From contig MNCI01033650.1 in NCBI GenBank assembly GCA_015680685.1, positions 605,305 through 669,304 of the forward strand: a stretch of 64,000 bases of DNA, read 5' to 3'. The DNA is from Gnetum montanum (taxonomy: Eukaryota > Streptophyta > Gnetopsida > Gnetales > Gnetaceae). How positions within the stretch are numbered: position 1 is the stretch's first letter; every line of letters starts with the position of its first letter. Shown here piece by piece: positions 9,618 through 21,904 of the stretch. The position numbers and the translations under genes were made by a program. Under the pieces are notes generated by a model, which searched no databases, was not told where the DNA came from, and saw nothing but the letters and a program-made list of their open reading frames with translations.

Positions 9618-12600
9618 ACATCATAGCATGAATGGACTATTCATCAGCTGGGATGTCCTCTATGATGGGAATAGAGGTGAACATGTGCAGTAGCACTTCA
9701 CGATGGGTGGAGAAAGTCATCATGAGGTTGCACAAGCTTAGGGTTGTATTTTTTTATTTTAAAGCCTTCTTGACTTGTGCCAATGCATCAAGGACATCCT
9801 TTCTACTATCTGCTACTTTGTTGTTGCTGGCCTTCACTTCCTCCATGCAACCTAAGAGATAGATCTCTTGTGGAGGGGATTTGGGCCTAGTTTGCTTAGT
9901 TTGCTTTGGAGCCTCAGTGCTCCATTGTTGGTCGCTTTACTTTGGAGCCTTAGTGCTCTGTGGTTGACTACTTGTTATGATAGCCTCTTTAGTTGGTTAG
10001 GCCATTGGTATGGAAGATAAGGGGATAGGTTTAGGTGGGACTAGTGCCCTTTTCTCCTAGTGTTGCCTAAGCATCTGATTGGTGAGGCACTCGTTAGGCT
10101 ACCTAGTTTTCCATCTTGTTTGTTTGTTGGCATCGTTTGCAGGATGGGGTCTTGGATGAGTAGGAGTCGATGCATTGTCCACCATAGGACTCCCAACAAG
10201 TAGGGAGTCCACATGTTCTGGCACCCTTATGATGAAGGGTGTTTAGTCTATTTTAGTTGCAACATGCTACGAGGCCCTGACCACAAAGGGTGTTATAGGC
10301 ACCTGAGGTGGTGCTTTGATGACAAAAGGGGTCTTTGAGATAATTGATGTAGAGGAGGCCCTAGTGTTGCTAGAGGACACATGGAAAATGAATGGCTCTC
10401 GTGTTGGTTCTGCATCATCATCAACACTAATGACATTAATGACGTATCCTACACCACTTGTGTTTAGAGGGTCCTTGTAAACTCCCATTCACTAGTTCTG
10501 GGGATGCACTAGGTTGGTAGCGTCAAGGACCAACTCATCCTTATCAATCATACATTGGATGTCATCTTCTAAAGCCATGCAAAATTTTGTGTCATAACCT
10601 TGCAATTGGTGATACTAGTAAAACCAGTCCAATATAAAGTGCTTAGGGACCAAAGGACCTTTAGGTAGTGTAGTCAAAGTGTTCTTGACAAGCTCACAAT
10701 ATCGATCATACTGCTTGCAAGCATCCTCAAACATCTACTTATATTGGATGTGTCTAGTATTAAGTAGTTGGTCCAAGAGCATTGACCACTTGATAGGCAA
10801 CAATGTATACTTCGAGTGATCCTTACATTCAAAGTTAGACCTTGTGGTAGTTGGTGCTATGGCCGTCGATGATGCAAGCTATTTGGTTGTCGTAGTGCTA
10901 AAGCTAGCTACCTTGTTGTTGGTTGGTGCCTTAGATGGCTTGGCCATTTGTTTGGTGTTGGCTAACTTAGCCTCGTTGGCCACCGATGTGATGCTTGTGG
11001 TTGCTTGTTTACCTTTGTTCTTATCTTTCTCTTTCTTTGCATGTAAATTCTTGTAGGCCACATAGGCTAGATCCTTACTAGCCTCTACCACATCTTGAAT
11101 ACTCTTAGTTTGAGTGAATTCTTGACTCAAGGATTACAGGGTGAGGTAATATAGTTTCAACTTGATAAATTTGTTCACTGTGCCCTTGAAAATGGCCAGT
11201 AAGTGGATCTTTGCAATAGGCTTATGGATCTTGTTAAGGGAAGCACTCCACCATTGAATGAATTTTTGCATGGGCTTTAGGTGGCCCTGATTCACTTACA
11301 TCGGTTGGTCTAGGGTCACTTTAGGCTTCAAGTTGTACTTGAAGTGTGTAATGAATTATGTGAGCAATTCCTCTAATGAAGAGATAGAGGCCCTAGGGAG
11401 CACACAGTACCAGTCTAGTGCTTTTCCAATTAGGAACATGGTGAAGATGTGGATGATGGCATTTGGCCATGCCTACAACAAGAGGTACTTTGATTGGAAG
11501 GTGACCAAATGAGCGTTGGGGTTCCCTTCACCATTGTACTTGGTGAACAGTGGGAGTAGGACCCTTGTAGGTAGTGTTAGTGATGAGACCATAGGAGTAA
11601 TTAGATCATCCTAGTAGAAGTCTATCACCTGTACTATTTTGGAGGAGGTAGCCTTGAGCCACTTGACCTCTTCAATGAGGCTTTGGATTAGCTAGAACAC
11701 CTGATCCAAGCTAGGTGTGATGGTAGTGGGCTACACAGGTTGTGCTGCCCACTGAGGATGTTACGTGGTCCATGACCTACCTCCAGGCTATGTGACCATG
11801 TGTGATGCTTATTATGTGAGTTGTACCATGGACACAACACCTAGGCCCCACCATTGGTTGGTGGTTTAGGCCATCAAAAAAGGTGTAGATGAAACAGGCA
11901 GGATGAATGATGCTTGAGTCGCATACAACAGGGGCAAAACATGCGTAGTGTGCATGTAAGGTTGTGTAGGCATAATGGTTGTTGCTGTAGAAGGCTAGGT
12001 GACCTGAAAATTCTAAATAGCCTAAATAGAATAAATAGGTTAGGAAGAGATGACGAAAGGCATGCTAAAGAGAAGGCTGAAGGGCAAGGTAGCATCTTGA
12101 TGCATTTGCTATGTCTGGTGAGTTGGCACCATAAGTGTTAACCTAGGCAACAATGTAGGACTATGGGACGACAAAGGAGGAATAGCAAAGGTTGCCCATT
12201 GGAATGAGGCATGGAATGGGTTATCATGCTTAGATTGAGCCTCAAATTCATTTGGCTTCTTATGGAGTGGCTTCTCATAGTCCATCCTTGCCTCATGGCC
12301 CATGTTACGAATGAGGTTCTCCAGCATCCACTAGTAGTCTTTCATGAGTGGGATAAAGTCAAAGTCAAAAGGGAATCATTCCATTTCATTCCTATGCATG
12401 TGCTCATAATTATGTTTGGCTTCCATTTCTTGGTGGTCTAAAGGAAAACTTGGTTGGAACTTTGCGCAAATAAAGTTATATTGATCATCGTTAGGCACCA
12501 TGACCTTAGGAGGCAGGTTACGTAGCCTGAGAGACTATCTTTTTGTTAGGACAAGACCACTAGGAATGTTGATCAGGAACTCTTGCTGTATGGGTCAAAA

Positions 12601-12640
12601 CATAATTATGCCCAAAGTAGAGGTTGAGGGTTGCTTAGGG
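9614..12640 (-). pseudogene. Tat-type gypsy gag
   Basis: Gag polyprotein remnant on the minus strand. In the capsid-like core (about 11.7-11.1 kb) one can read LFTKYNGEGNPNAHLVTFQS, AIIHIFTMFLIGKALDWYCV with SISSLEELLT, and LNKIHKPIAKIHL. These match the plant gypsy gag pattern 'Y.G..DP..HL..F ... W...L...SI.SW..L...F'. A lysine-rich segment follows (KKEKDKNKGKQ, near 11.0 kb). Then comes a proline-rich linker with the repeated block APPQVPITPFVV. The N-terminal part (12.6-12.1 kb) is shorter and frameshifted. No zinc knuckle is obvious. Numerous stops make it a pseudogene. Confidence 0.7.
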
Positions 12641-13193
12641 TTCATGATGTGAAGAGGGATGCAAAATGTTGCTTATGTAGAAAAGGAGGAAAATGACTAA
12701 GTGTAGAAAACTATAAGAAAATGGCTAAGTGTAGGAAATGTAGAAAAATAACTAACTCTGAAATGTAGCAAAAATGACTAAGTGTAAACATGTTGAAAAA
12801 TGGCTAACTTTGAGACTATGCTCAGAGCCAACTACGCTAGCTACACTGTACTAGAGACCCAAACATTTGACCAAGTGTGAACATTGGTGTTATGAAGTGG
12901 GGTTCTAGGGAAATCAACAACGAGGACCAATTTGTACAAAGTATAGAGGGCACACAAGGTAACAAACAAAAGATTTGGACAAAGAAGGAAATGACAAAGG
13001 CCCTCCTTTTAGCACCAAAAAATTGTAGCAACCGAAAACGTTAGAGGTTAAAGTGGGATACTGAGAGGTCTATGGTCACACAGTCTTGACCCCTCCCACA
13101 TGAGTGCCTACTGGAAAATAGAAGTGAGGTGCAGAGAATGGTCTTGTTGATTGAATTGGGACTTACAAGTGTTATGAAGAAATGTGTTTTAAG
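12640..13193 (-). other. 5' leader between LTR-like copy 1 and Tat gag
   Basis: Noncoding. It contains a run of diverged short repeats (AAAATGGCTAAGTGTAG type, 12.68-12.81 kb) and one CTACGCT palindrome cluster (12.81-12.86 kb). It aligns by eye with 15.06-15.71 kb, the leader of the second copy. No clear primer-binding site is visible in this copy. Confidence 0.5.
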
Positions 13194-14702
13194 GTATTTA
13201 CATGGTTTCCACAGTGCTCATGAGGGTGAGCGTAGTTAAGGTTTTAAGCATGAAACAGAGGTGCAAACATGCAAATCAATACATGAATAGTGAAAATGTG
13301 AGTAAAATGCCAAAAATACGGAAGAAATGTGAAACATACATAGAATGTGAGCTAAAGGAAAAATGGCATCACCCCAAATGGGGAAGCATAGTTAATTGTA
13401 AAGAAGAGGTGAGTAGGTATTAGGTGTTCAAACAGGCATATTAGGCAGTGTAGTCACAGTGTCAAGCTATTTTGTTATAAAGACTAACATCCACCATGGA
13501 GTCTGAGCCTACTAGGTTGGCTGTTGCGGTGTCTTTTAAGCTTCAGTGGTGTGCAGTATGCTAGGCAGTGTTCAACGGTGTCCACTAGGATCCTGAAGTT
13601 TACCAAGATGCTAAGTGTGCTTGGGTGCAAGGGTGCTTTGCTATTGTCAAAATTCCAATCATTGAATGAAATTTCCAACCCATAAAATATGAGGCACAGG
13701 GGTATTTGTAGGGTTAGGTTTAGCATGAATTCTGGATTAGGTGCCACATGGAAAAGGGATAGTTGGGACTATGTTGACCCTAGCTACACTCCTACCGAAG
13801 CAAGGGGTGTTTTGTTGGTGTGCTTCAATAGACCCTGCGAAATTGCTAGACTATGACTATGCTCACAAGACTATATGTAGGAGTGCCAAATAGACCACAA
13901 AGTACCTGTAAATAGTGCAAAAGAATACAATTTTGAAGATTATGCTTTGGGACTATGCTTACCACTTTTCTGAGTGGTGTTAAACATAGGTACAATTTTG
14001 GGGAAAATGGGGGATGCAAAAAAGATGCAAATTGCTAATCTTACTTACAAAAGGAATGTTGGAGCTGAGATGCAGGTTGAAGCTGAGTTCTAGGAGCTTA
14101 TGGAGGTAGTTCTACATGGCTATGTTAGCTATGCTCTAAAGCGTAGCTCGAGGGGTCAAGCAAATCTGGCAAAAAGATGAAGTTTAGTGCTGGCTATGCT
14201 AACTACGCTCTGGAGCATAGTCTTGATAGGGAGAGCATAGCCCAAACACTTAGAAACATGTTGCAAAATTGATGCTTGCATGCAAGCTACACTAACTACA
14301 CTTTAGAGCATAGTAGGAGCGTAGCACTAGAAGTTAGAAAATTTGTCGAACTATTTCATCCATCCCATACATGCTCAACAGCCTCTAGCCTAACACTTAG
14401 AGAAAATATGCAAAATTAATCATTCCAAGGTTGACCACATTGGCTACACTCTAGAGCATAGTCCCAACATGGTGAGCATAGCTAGAACACTTAGAAAAAT
14501 TGTAGCTATTATTGACACTTAGAAAATTTTCTGCAAATCTAGGCTGTTACTATTAAATATGCTAACTACACTCTAGAGCATAGCCTTATAAGTGGGAGTG
14601 TAGTCTTAACACTTAGAAAAAATTTGCCAAGTTTTGACATAGCCAATTTTGTAGTTGAGACCCGAGAGCTTCAAATTTGATGGTGTTTTAGTTCCTACCT
14701 CA
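13194..14702 (-). repeat. LTR-like copy 1 (Tat family), minus orientation
   Basis: About 1.5 kb that aligns in order with 15713-17296. Shared landmarks are CATGGT...TTCCAC near the low end, a TATA-like TACAAATACC (13701-13710, reverse strand), a CTACGCT palindrome array at 14.1-14.65 kb, and an end in CCTCA. On the minus strand this reads as a 5' LTR ahead of leader and gag. Ends are placed by comparing the two copies and are good to roughly 20 bp. Confidence 0.6.
14100..14660 (-). repeat. Tandem array of CTACGCT...AGCGTAG palindromes (copy 1)
   Basis: Five to six units of about 85-155 bp, each with a palindrome such as CTACACTCTAGAGCATAG plus one or two CACTTAGAAAAATTT blocks. The array lies on the upstream side of the TATA-like box in minus orientation, so it would form the U3. 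Confidence 0.75.
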
Positions 14703-15060
14703 TGCTTGTTTGTTCAGATGAGTTGGGCTAGGATCTAGTGGTAAGGTTTAGTAAGTGGGATGAAGTCAATAAAGGAAGGGACATACTCCCATTTATTTTA
14801 GTGGATGAGTTCATAGCCCCGCTTGGCTTCCATGTTTGTGTAGTCTACGAATAGTGCCACTTGAAGCTTGGCATAGATAAAGTTATATTATTCATTATTG
14901 AGTGTAGTATACTCAAGTTCCTAGTTGTGCAACCTAAGGGATTGCCTAGGCTCTACCATGGTAGGACTAGTAGGGTGGTCAATCCTATTTTCTTATTGAG
15001 TAGGCATGATAGCAAATGTGCTTAGGATTGATGCAGAATGTTGTTTAGAATTCATGGTGG
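14703..15060 (-). pseudogene. Tat gag N-terminal fragment (second copy)
   Basis: This aligns with 12.31-12.64 kb; for example TTGGCTTCCAT and ATAAAGTTATATT occur at the same spacing in both. It is cut at 14702 exactly where LTR-like copy 1 ends. That fits insertion of one family member into the gag of another, or tandem duplication. Too decayed to read a protein. Confidence 0.5.
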
Positions 15061-15690
15061 TAATTGAAAGTTGTAGAAAAAATGGTTAACTCTGGAAATT
15101 ATGGAAAAACGGCCAAGTTTGAAAGCTATAGGAAAATGACTAAGTCTGAAAGTTGCAGAGAAATGGCTAACTCTGGAGAAAATGACCAAGTCTAAAGATC
15201 ATAGAAAAATGGCTAAGTTCGAAGATTACACTCTCCATGCTAAGAGCTGACTACACTCTCTACTGAGAGTTAAGAATTTAGCTAAGTGTAGGGAGTGGAT
15301 GCTTTGTTGTTGCTACATAGGGTTCCAAGGGAACCAATGATGAGGTCCAGTCTACATTAATCGGTTGGTAGATAATGCCTATAATGGCCTAAGATGCAAC
15401 TATTGCCAAACATGGTAGGTCTATAGGGGTGTTAGGTCTACGCTGGCCCAGAGCTAACAATGGTGATGTAGAGAGCATGTGAGACAACAACTAATAGAGT
15501 TTGAAGAAGAAAATGAAGTTGCCCTCCTTCTAGTGTTAGAAAACTATGGCGACTAAAAACATTGATGGCTGAAATGGAACACTAAGAGGTTCATGGATGC
15601 ATAGCTTTGACCTTGCATCTACATGAGGGCTTGCTAGAGGTAGAGATGGGGTGCTTAGAATGGTCTTGTTGATTGAATGGGGACTTACCA
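15060..15690 (-). other. 5' leader of the second Tat-family copy
   Basis: Noncoding, aligns with 12.64-13.19 kb. It carries AAATGGCTAAGT repeats (15.07-15.22 kb) and CTACACTC palindromes (15.24-15.27 kb). No gene. Confidence 0.5.
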
Positions 15691-15712
15691 AATGTAATAC
15701 CCGATGGTGCTA
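15691..15712 (-). other. Degenerate primer-binding site (tRNA-Asp type?)
   Basis: ACCCGATGGTGCTAAT resembles, on the reverse strand, the TTGGCGCCGTTGCCGGGG site of Athila/Tat elements, mainly with C-to-T type changes. It abuts the inferred low end of LTR-like copy 2. Weak match. Confidence 0.3.
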
Positions 15713-17296
15713 ATTGTTTGCATGGTGTTCACGGTGTCAATAGGGATGAGCGTAGTCAGTGTTTTTAGTGCAAAATAAGGGTGTTAATGCATGGTGGTGT
15801 GTTAAAATAATAAAAAATACAAGTAAAATGCCAAAATGTAAGTAAAAATGCTAAAAAATGTAGAGGGAAGAGAGTGAGAGAGAAAGTAGCACCACCGCAA
15901 ATGGGGTTGAGCATAGTTAATCTTAAGAGGGATGAAAAAGTACATGGTATATAGTAGGCACAGTGGACAGTGTAGTCACAGTCTCAGGGTTTCTAGGTTG
16001 TGAAAATTGATGTCTATCATGGTGTTTGTGCCTACTGGGTTGGCCACCACTTTGTTCAATGAACTGTGATGGTCTGTGGTATCCTATGGTGAGCTATGGT
16101 GGTGTGTGAATGCCTTACCTTGCCAAAATGCCAAATGTGCTATGAGTTTGCTAATCTTGCCTCAATTTTGCCAATTGAAATGCCAAAAATTCCAAACTCG
16201 CTTTCAATTTTCTAACCAGAATTTTTGCCAACCCTTAAAACATCGAGAGCTGGGGTATTTATAGGCCTAAGGTTAGCATGACATGTGGATCGATTGCCAT
16301 GTGGTAGTGGAATAGTTGGGACTACACTACACCCAACTATGCTCTCCACTGAAGTAAACAGTGTCATGCTTTGTTGTGCTCTAATGGATTTAGTGAGAAT
16401 ACCAAACTATGACTACACTACTAACTATTTGTTCTTGAGTCGAATAGAATCGTAATGTTCTTGAAAAAATGCAAAAAATGAAACTTTAAAGACTACATTT
16501 CGAGACTATGCTATTGATTGTGTTGAGTGGGATTGAGCATAAGGTAGAATTTGGGGACAAAAGGGAGTACAAAAAAGATGCATTTTTTCTAACTACACTT
16601 GTTGGTGCTACACTATGGAGGCTGTTGGAGACTGTTCTGCTTGACTATGCTTAACTATGCTATGGATTGGAGGAGAGCGTAGTCTAATACTTAGATAAAT
16701 TTTGTAGAAAAATGACTGTGTGTTGACTATGCTCTTCATAAGAGGCTGATTATGCGCTCAATTTGGGTCAAGTGTAGTCCCAACACTTGAAAAATATTTG
16801 CAAAATTTGGCTTCCAATTGACTATGCTTAACTACACTCAAGTCTAGTGGAGAGCGTAGTCTCAACACTTAGGAAAAATTTCTACCAAATTATTTCTTCC
16901 ATGCCAACTATGCTTGACTACGCTCCAATGCAGTGGAGAGCGTAGTCTTGGCACTTAGAAAAATCTGTAGTTGCTAACTTGACACTTAGAAAAATATTGC
17001 AAAACTAGCCTCTAGTGTTGACTATGCTCTCTACTGAGCTGATTATGCTCCAGTGTAGTGGAGAGCATAGTCCCAACACAGAAAATTTTGTAGCTTCTTG
17101 TGTCATGATGATACTTAGGCGAAATTGCAAAAATAAATAAATAAATCAATCTTTGGAGCCAACTACGCTTTCTACTGGCTGACTACACTATGGGGCAGTG
17201 AAGAGCATAGTCCCAACACTTAGAAAAAATTTTCCTCATGTTGACACTTAGACAAATTTGTAGTCAAGAAGCTATCATCCAAATTTGGTGGTGTTT
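15713..17296 (-). repeat. LTR-like copy 2 (Tat family), minus orientation
   Basis: About 1.6 kb. On the minus strand it reads: palindrome array (17.25-16.59 kb), TATA box CCTATAAATACCCC (16252-16265 reverse), an R/U5-like region, and an end in CA at 15713 next to the degenerate primer site. Co-linear with 13194-14702. Confidence 0.6.
16590..17250 (-). repeat. Tandem array of CTACGCT...AGCGTAG palindromes (copy 2)
   Basis: Seven units of about 50-145 bp starting near 16590, 16641, 16724, 16818, 16902, 17018 and 17161. Typical unit: TTGACTATGCT, a second CTACGCTC, then GTGGAGAGCGTAGTC, then CACTTAGAAAAATTTTG. Confidence 0.8.
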
Positions 17297-17817
17297 CACC
17301 TCACAATTTGATCTTTTATAATGAATTCTAAGCATTAAAGCCCACAATTCCAAAACTCTCTTGAGAATTTAAAGATTCCATAAATCAAGATCAATGTCAT
17401 GCATAGAAATCCAACAACATGCAAAACCTTGTAAATGTCTTCATGTTCATTTTGGGCATCTAGGACCTCATGGATAGAAAAGGTAACCAGCAACTCCACA
17501 GTATTCTAAGTCTTTTGTGAAAATCACACAATCCTAAGGAGAAAAGTAATGAAAAATATATATTATTAGATATCTAAGAGATTTGTAGATGAATGTTCCA
17601 AACTTTGATCATTCTCCTTACTTCCTTGAAGAAGAGAATGTGTTCCATCCATCTTACAATGGTAAGCTCCTTATGTAGAATATGTTTTCATGTTGTCCAA
17701 GGGATCATTTCTCTTTCAAGAAACCATGGCTCTACCTTTGCATCCTAAAAATCAACAAAATCCTCAATGACATTGAAAATTCCTAAAGTTGGAGCTATAG
17801 ACATTTCAATAGATTAG
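17297..17817. other. No gene seen between Tat-family LTR and element B
   Basis: AT-rich DNA without motifs, repeats or readable frames. It ends in CTTAG (17818-17822), the probable left target-site copy of element B. Confidence 0.5.
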
Positions 17818-17822
17818 CTTAG

Positions 17823-18657
17823 TGTTATTATTGTTGGTGTTCAATGAATCATTATAGCTAGACTATGTTGACAGGATTCCATCAACATGATCATGTCAAT
17901 GCAGGGTTTGACGTGTTGATGCATACGTGTAGACACAATGTCTTGTCTTGCCTATAAATACACATTCACTAGCCACATTTATAACATCCATTCATTAGTA
18001 GCTAGCCAAACTCTTGTAGTTGTATCTTTCCAAAGTTAGAATATTTTCTAAGTGCTTGTAGTAGGAGTGAAAAGTGTATTGATCTTTATTCTAGCATTGA
18101 TGTACCTAAGCACCTTAGTGTGATTGATAATAAAAATGAACTTTCTTCATAAACCTTGCAGCACTTGGAATTAGCTTAATGTTTACTTAATACCTTTATT
18201 ATTTATGCGATTTAATTTAGTGCATCTAATTAATTAATCCATAGTAGATAATTAATACACATAAGTATGACCATCTTAAGAATATGCTTAATGCTTGGTA
18301 ATCCCAGTAGTGCTTAACACTTGGTAACCTAGTAGCGTTGTAATGTGTTCAGGATGTGTACATTACATGGGAATGGATGCTTATCTTAGGATTGGCTAAG
18401 AATTAGTTAGTTATTAGATTAATTAATCATTTAATTACTTTATTTTTGGCAATTAGGTGAATTAAACGCAAAATATAGAATGATAAAAATCATATGCCTT
18501 CAATTATACTTTAACCATATATTTACACTTCACAAGTGAAACTGAGAAGACAATGATCACATCTATTAAATTCACTACCTAGACCTAGTGTACTTAGAGT
18601 GCTAAAGTCTATGGAATTCGATTGGGATTGGGTGTAGGGACTACTCACTACTCATCA
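17823..18657 (+). repeat. Element B 5' LTR
   Basis: Begins TGTTATTATTG and ends CTCATCA directly before the primer site. It contains the motif array (17866-17945), TATA box CCTATAAATAC (17951-17961) and an AATAAA-like signal near 18.13 kb. It aligns along its length with 30646-31430; differences are mainly transitions and small indels. Confidence 0.8.
17866..17961 (+). promoter_or_regulatory. Element B U3 motif array and TATA box
   Basis: Overlapping short palindromic words (CATCAACATGATCATGTCAA, TTTGACGTGTTGATGCA) fill the roughly 80 bp before CCTATAAATAC. The whole U3 is only about 130 bp. Related words recur before the accessory ORF at 27001-27085. Confidence 0.6.
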
Positions 18658-18677
18658 TTGGCACTATTGCCAAGGAC
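18658..18677 (+). other. Element B primer-binding site (tRNA-Asp)
   Basis: TTGGCACTATTGCCAAGGAC abuts the 5' LTR and matches the Athila/Tat site TTGGCGCCGTTGCCGGGGAC, with four differences. Confidence 0.75.
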
Positions 18678-18808
18678 TTTAGTTAGCTACGTGTGCTACC
18701 TAGGAGATAGTGAAAATATTTAATGACTTTGTAACAAACCCAAAATATAACATCATTAAGAAAAGTAATAATAATAACAAAATCACATTGTTCTTCTTCC
18801 ACTCTAAC

Positions 18809-21345
18809 ATGGCTTCTTCTCATAGGGGAGATTCTCTTTCACCATATGAAAGTAGATCCAATTAGCAAAGGTGTGAACGATTAAAACCACTACTAGCCCA
18901 ACAATGAAGAGTGGTCTATATTCATCCCAATGAGTATGTTCCAAACTTCACCTTCATCTTGCATTAGGATGAATAGTTATAGTGGAGGAACATGGAGCAC
19001 AACATTGTGTTGTTGCTTGATCGATCAGTTTTTGTGATGCTGCTCCAAACTCTATTGAAATTGGGCATCATAGGAATCAATGCAAAGTATGTTGTGTAGG
19101 ACCATGACTATCAGGATTATAATCCCATTGAGGCATAATAAAAGAAATATCGACAATAGGAGATTCTCTACTAGGCGTTAACGGAAAAACTGTTCACAAA
19201 CCCCTTATTTCTGCTAGGCAAGAAGGAAGGTGTAAATCCCTTCTTTTCAGGTTCTTAAAACACAAACTCTTATCCCTTCCTCTTTGATGAAGGGGATCCT
19301 AACCAGAATTTATAGTCCACTATAAATAATTTTGGTTTGGGAAAGAATAGGTCCCATGAGCATGGGGGCTCCAAAGGAGGGAGTTAGGACAAGAACCAGG
19401 ACAAGCACCACAATAGAGATAGACATGATGAACATAGCTATGACCAAAGGAGAGGGAGTAGTAAGCATTATGCTAATTTTAACTCTCCTTATTCTTCACC
19501 TTTGACATCCTTGTCATTTTTCTCCTCGATCTCTGACCAAAGCCGTAGAGGACAAGATCATGATGGAGGTGATCGGTGGGATAGAGATGATCGCAGGGCC
19601 CACTAGAATAGTAGAGACTAGGGGCATGGGCAATCAAGGGAACCTTGCCATCATGAAAGAAGGAACAATAGAGGGCATCATAGGCATCATGTCAATCATA
19701 AGGACTTTGACTATGGTGAGCCTTTACTTAGAATAAGAAACATGTTGAATATTGTAGAGGTTGTGAGGATTCTAATGAGGCATGTGAAAGATAGCAGAAT
19801 CAAATGGTTGGATATGAATAATATCCTCAAGTTCAAAGGAGGATACAACTTAGATCCACAAAATCATCTTTAAGCCTTTCAAGATTCTTGTGTCTTACAT
19901 AATGTGGAAAATGAATGATAAAAATTAAAAATGTTCCCAAGGACTCTCATCAAGGAGATTGAAACTTGGTATGGTACCAATCCTTAGAATTAGAATCAAT
20001 CAAACGATTGAGTACGATGCTTGAGCTCTTTAATGACAAGTATCAAATGTACTCCTGAGTGTCTAATATGAGGAAGTAGATCCAAGGATGAAGGCAAGGA
20101 ACACATGAATCCTTGGATGTTGCCATGGGAAGATATTACTCTCAATTGCATAGGTGCCTAAGCCATGGATTTTCTCAAAAGGAGTAACTCAGCCATATCA
20201 TAGATAGGCTCAAAATAGAAATGAGGAGAGCTCTTGGGGTTTATTCCTAAGGGAGACTTTTAGAATTGAGGGTTCATAAAATTCAAAGATTGATTGAGTA
20301 GGTGGCCAAAGAAGAAGGCAAGTTAAGAAAAATGGAAAGTGAAGAGGAGTATAATTAGGATCCTTCCATCCAAAAAAGGGAAGTTTGATTTTGTGACAAT
20401 AAAGAGGAGACAACACTTGAAGAAGTGGTGCAACGTAAGATCTTGTTGATCCAAAAATTTGTTTTTGAAGTATTAGCCAAGGTAGAAAAAATTTGGGATT
20501 CTTTGGATAAAAAATTCCAAATTGCTCTTAGAATTGCTGAAGAGTCCAAAGAGTAAGGTAGTGGTCATAACCGAAGGAGAATGAAAGAAGTTGAACATGC
20601 CGATTAAAGGGATAAGGGAAAAGTGACTGTCATTGAAGAGGTTATGGAATCTAAAATAGATGATGATGGTGGATGTGACATCTACTAATATGAAGATCCT
20701 AAATAATGTTATCTTGTTATATCACACTTACAAGAGTTTGGGGTGTATACACTGAATTCTATATTAGCAAGTAGGCAAGCACCCAGGAGGTTGCCTTATC
20801 CTTAAAGGAACTACAGGTAGTTCCACCAATAGTAAGCCTACTATCCAAGTGGAGCTCCTACCCAACCTCATGAGAAGTACCAGTAGTGGTAGCACCCATA
20901 GTCATGGGGAATGCCACCACCAAGGTAGTAGTACCCTTACTAGTAGTTAGATCCATATGGGTACTGTGTTTAGCAATCGATTTCTCTGTGTGACTCTTCA
21001 AGTCATGCATCTTTCCAACACCATTACTACCCTCCTAAATACTATAGCACTCAATCTCCAAGAGGGGAATCCTCATTTCCATTTTATCCTCCTCATCCTT
21101 CTACCCTTGTACCTCCACCCTTAACTTAATTGCCACCAGCTTCATCCATGCAAGGAAAAATTCCTACCTAGCCATAACAAAGAAATGCCACAAGGGCTAT
21201 TAACTTATATCTAGCTTTTCAGTTGAGTGGTTTGGAAAATAAACCCTAAAAAAGACTTTTCTTTTGAACCAATAGTCCTTCTAAGCCCTCATAGATACCT
21301 ATAGCTAATGACCTTGCTTCTTCCTCATCCTCTACTACATCATAT
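18809..21345 (+). pseudogene. Element B gag (Athila type)
   Basis: Starts at ATG 18809 (MASSHRGDS), which aligns with the start of the D gag at 55891 (MSSSHKSNS). The conserved early block IHPNEY is followed by the capsid core: TMLELFNDKYQMYS, GTHESLDVAMGRYYSQLHRC and RRALGVYS. A remnant zinc knuckle near 20.68 kb has lost its second Cys and its His compared with the C-X2-C-X3-H-X4-C knuckle of D and E2. A proline/tyrosine-rich tail (RRLPYP, SWGMPPP, YYPPKYYS) follows. More than twenty stops, largely TAG, lie in the frame. Confidence 0.8.
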
Positions 21346-21489
21346 GAGAACCCTTCAAACTAAATGCCTTCCAAAGTGCATACTATTATGTTGACCCATG
21401 CAGTTACCAATTGGATAAAGGTTGGCCATATTCCTTGGAAAAGATTTGATCCTAGGAGTCCTCGAATTAGTTGCAAATCACTTGGAATG

Positions 21490-21896
21490 CGCCTTGCAAG
21501 GCTCTTTTGGACTCAGGTTTTAGTGTGAATTTGATATTCCATGAAATATACTAATTCTAGAACCTGCCTTCTCTTAAGAAGAGTGACATTCATCTTGAGT
21601 TGGCAGATCAATCCATCATCATTTCCTTGGGATTGGTGGAGAACATTGTGATCATTGTTTGTGGGTGGTCTTATCTTGCTAATTTCTTGGTTATTGATGT
21701 AGAAAACTACAAGGGGGGCTTCTTAAACATCATGGGAAGAACTTTTTTGAGAACAATAGATGCACTATTGGGGATGAGAGACCTTTCCTTGGAAATTTTC
21801 AAGGAAAATGATTTTGGAAAGATCAAGAGGAAGCGTGTTCCATGCATTGTGTTTAGTGATATAAAACTAAGTGAAAAAATTATGGACTATAAATAG
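21490..21896 (+). pseudogene. Element B protease
   Basis: The frame entering at about 21.49 kb reads ALLDSGFSVNLI, the retropepsin active site (D-S-G), then LADQSIIISLGLVENIVII and later NIMGRTFLRTIDALL, which corresponds to the 'ILGRPFLATA' closing block. The downstream part is open to a stop at 21896. Downstream sequence is tandemly duplicated. Confidence 0.75.
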
Positions 21897-21904
21897 CACA
21901 TCAA

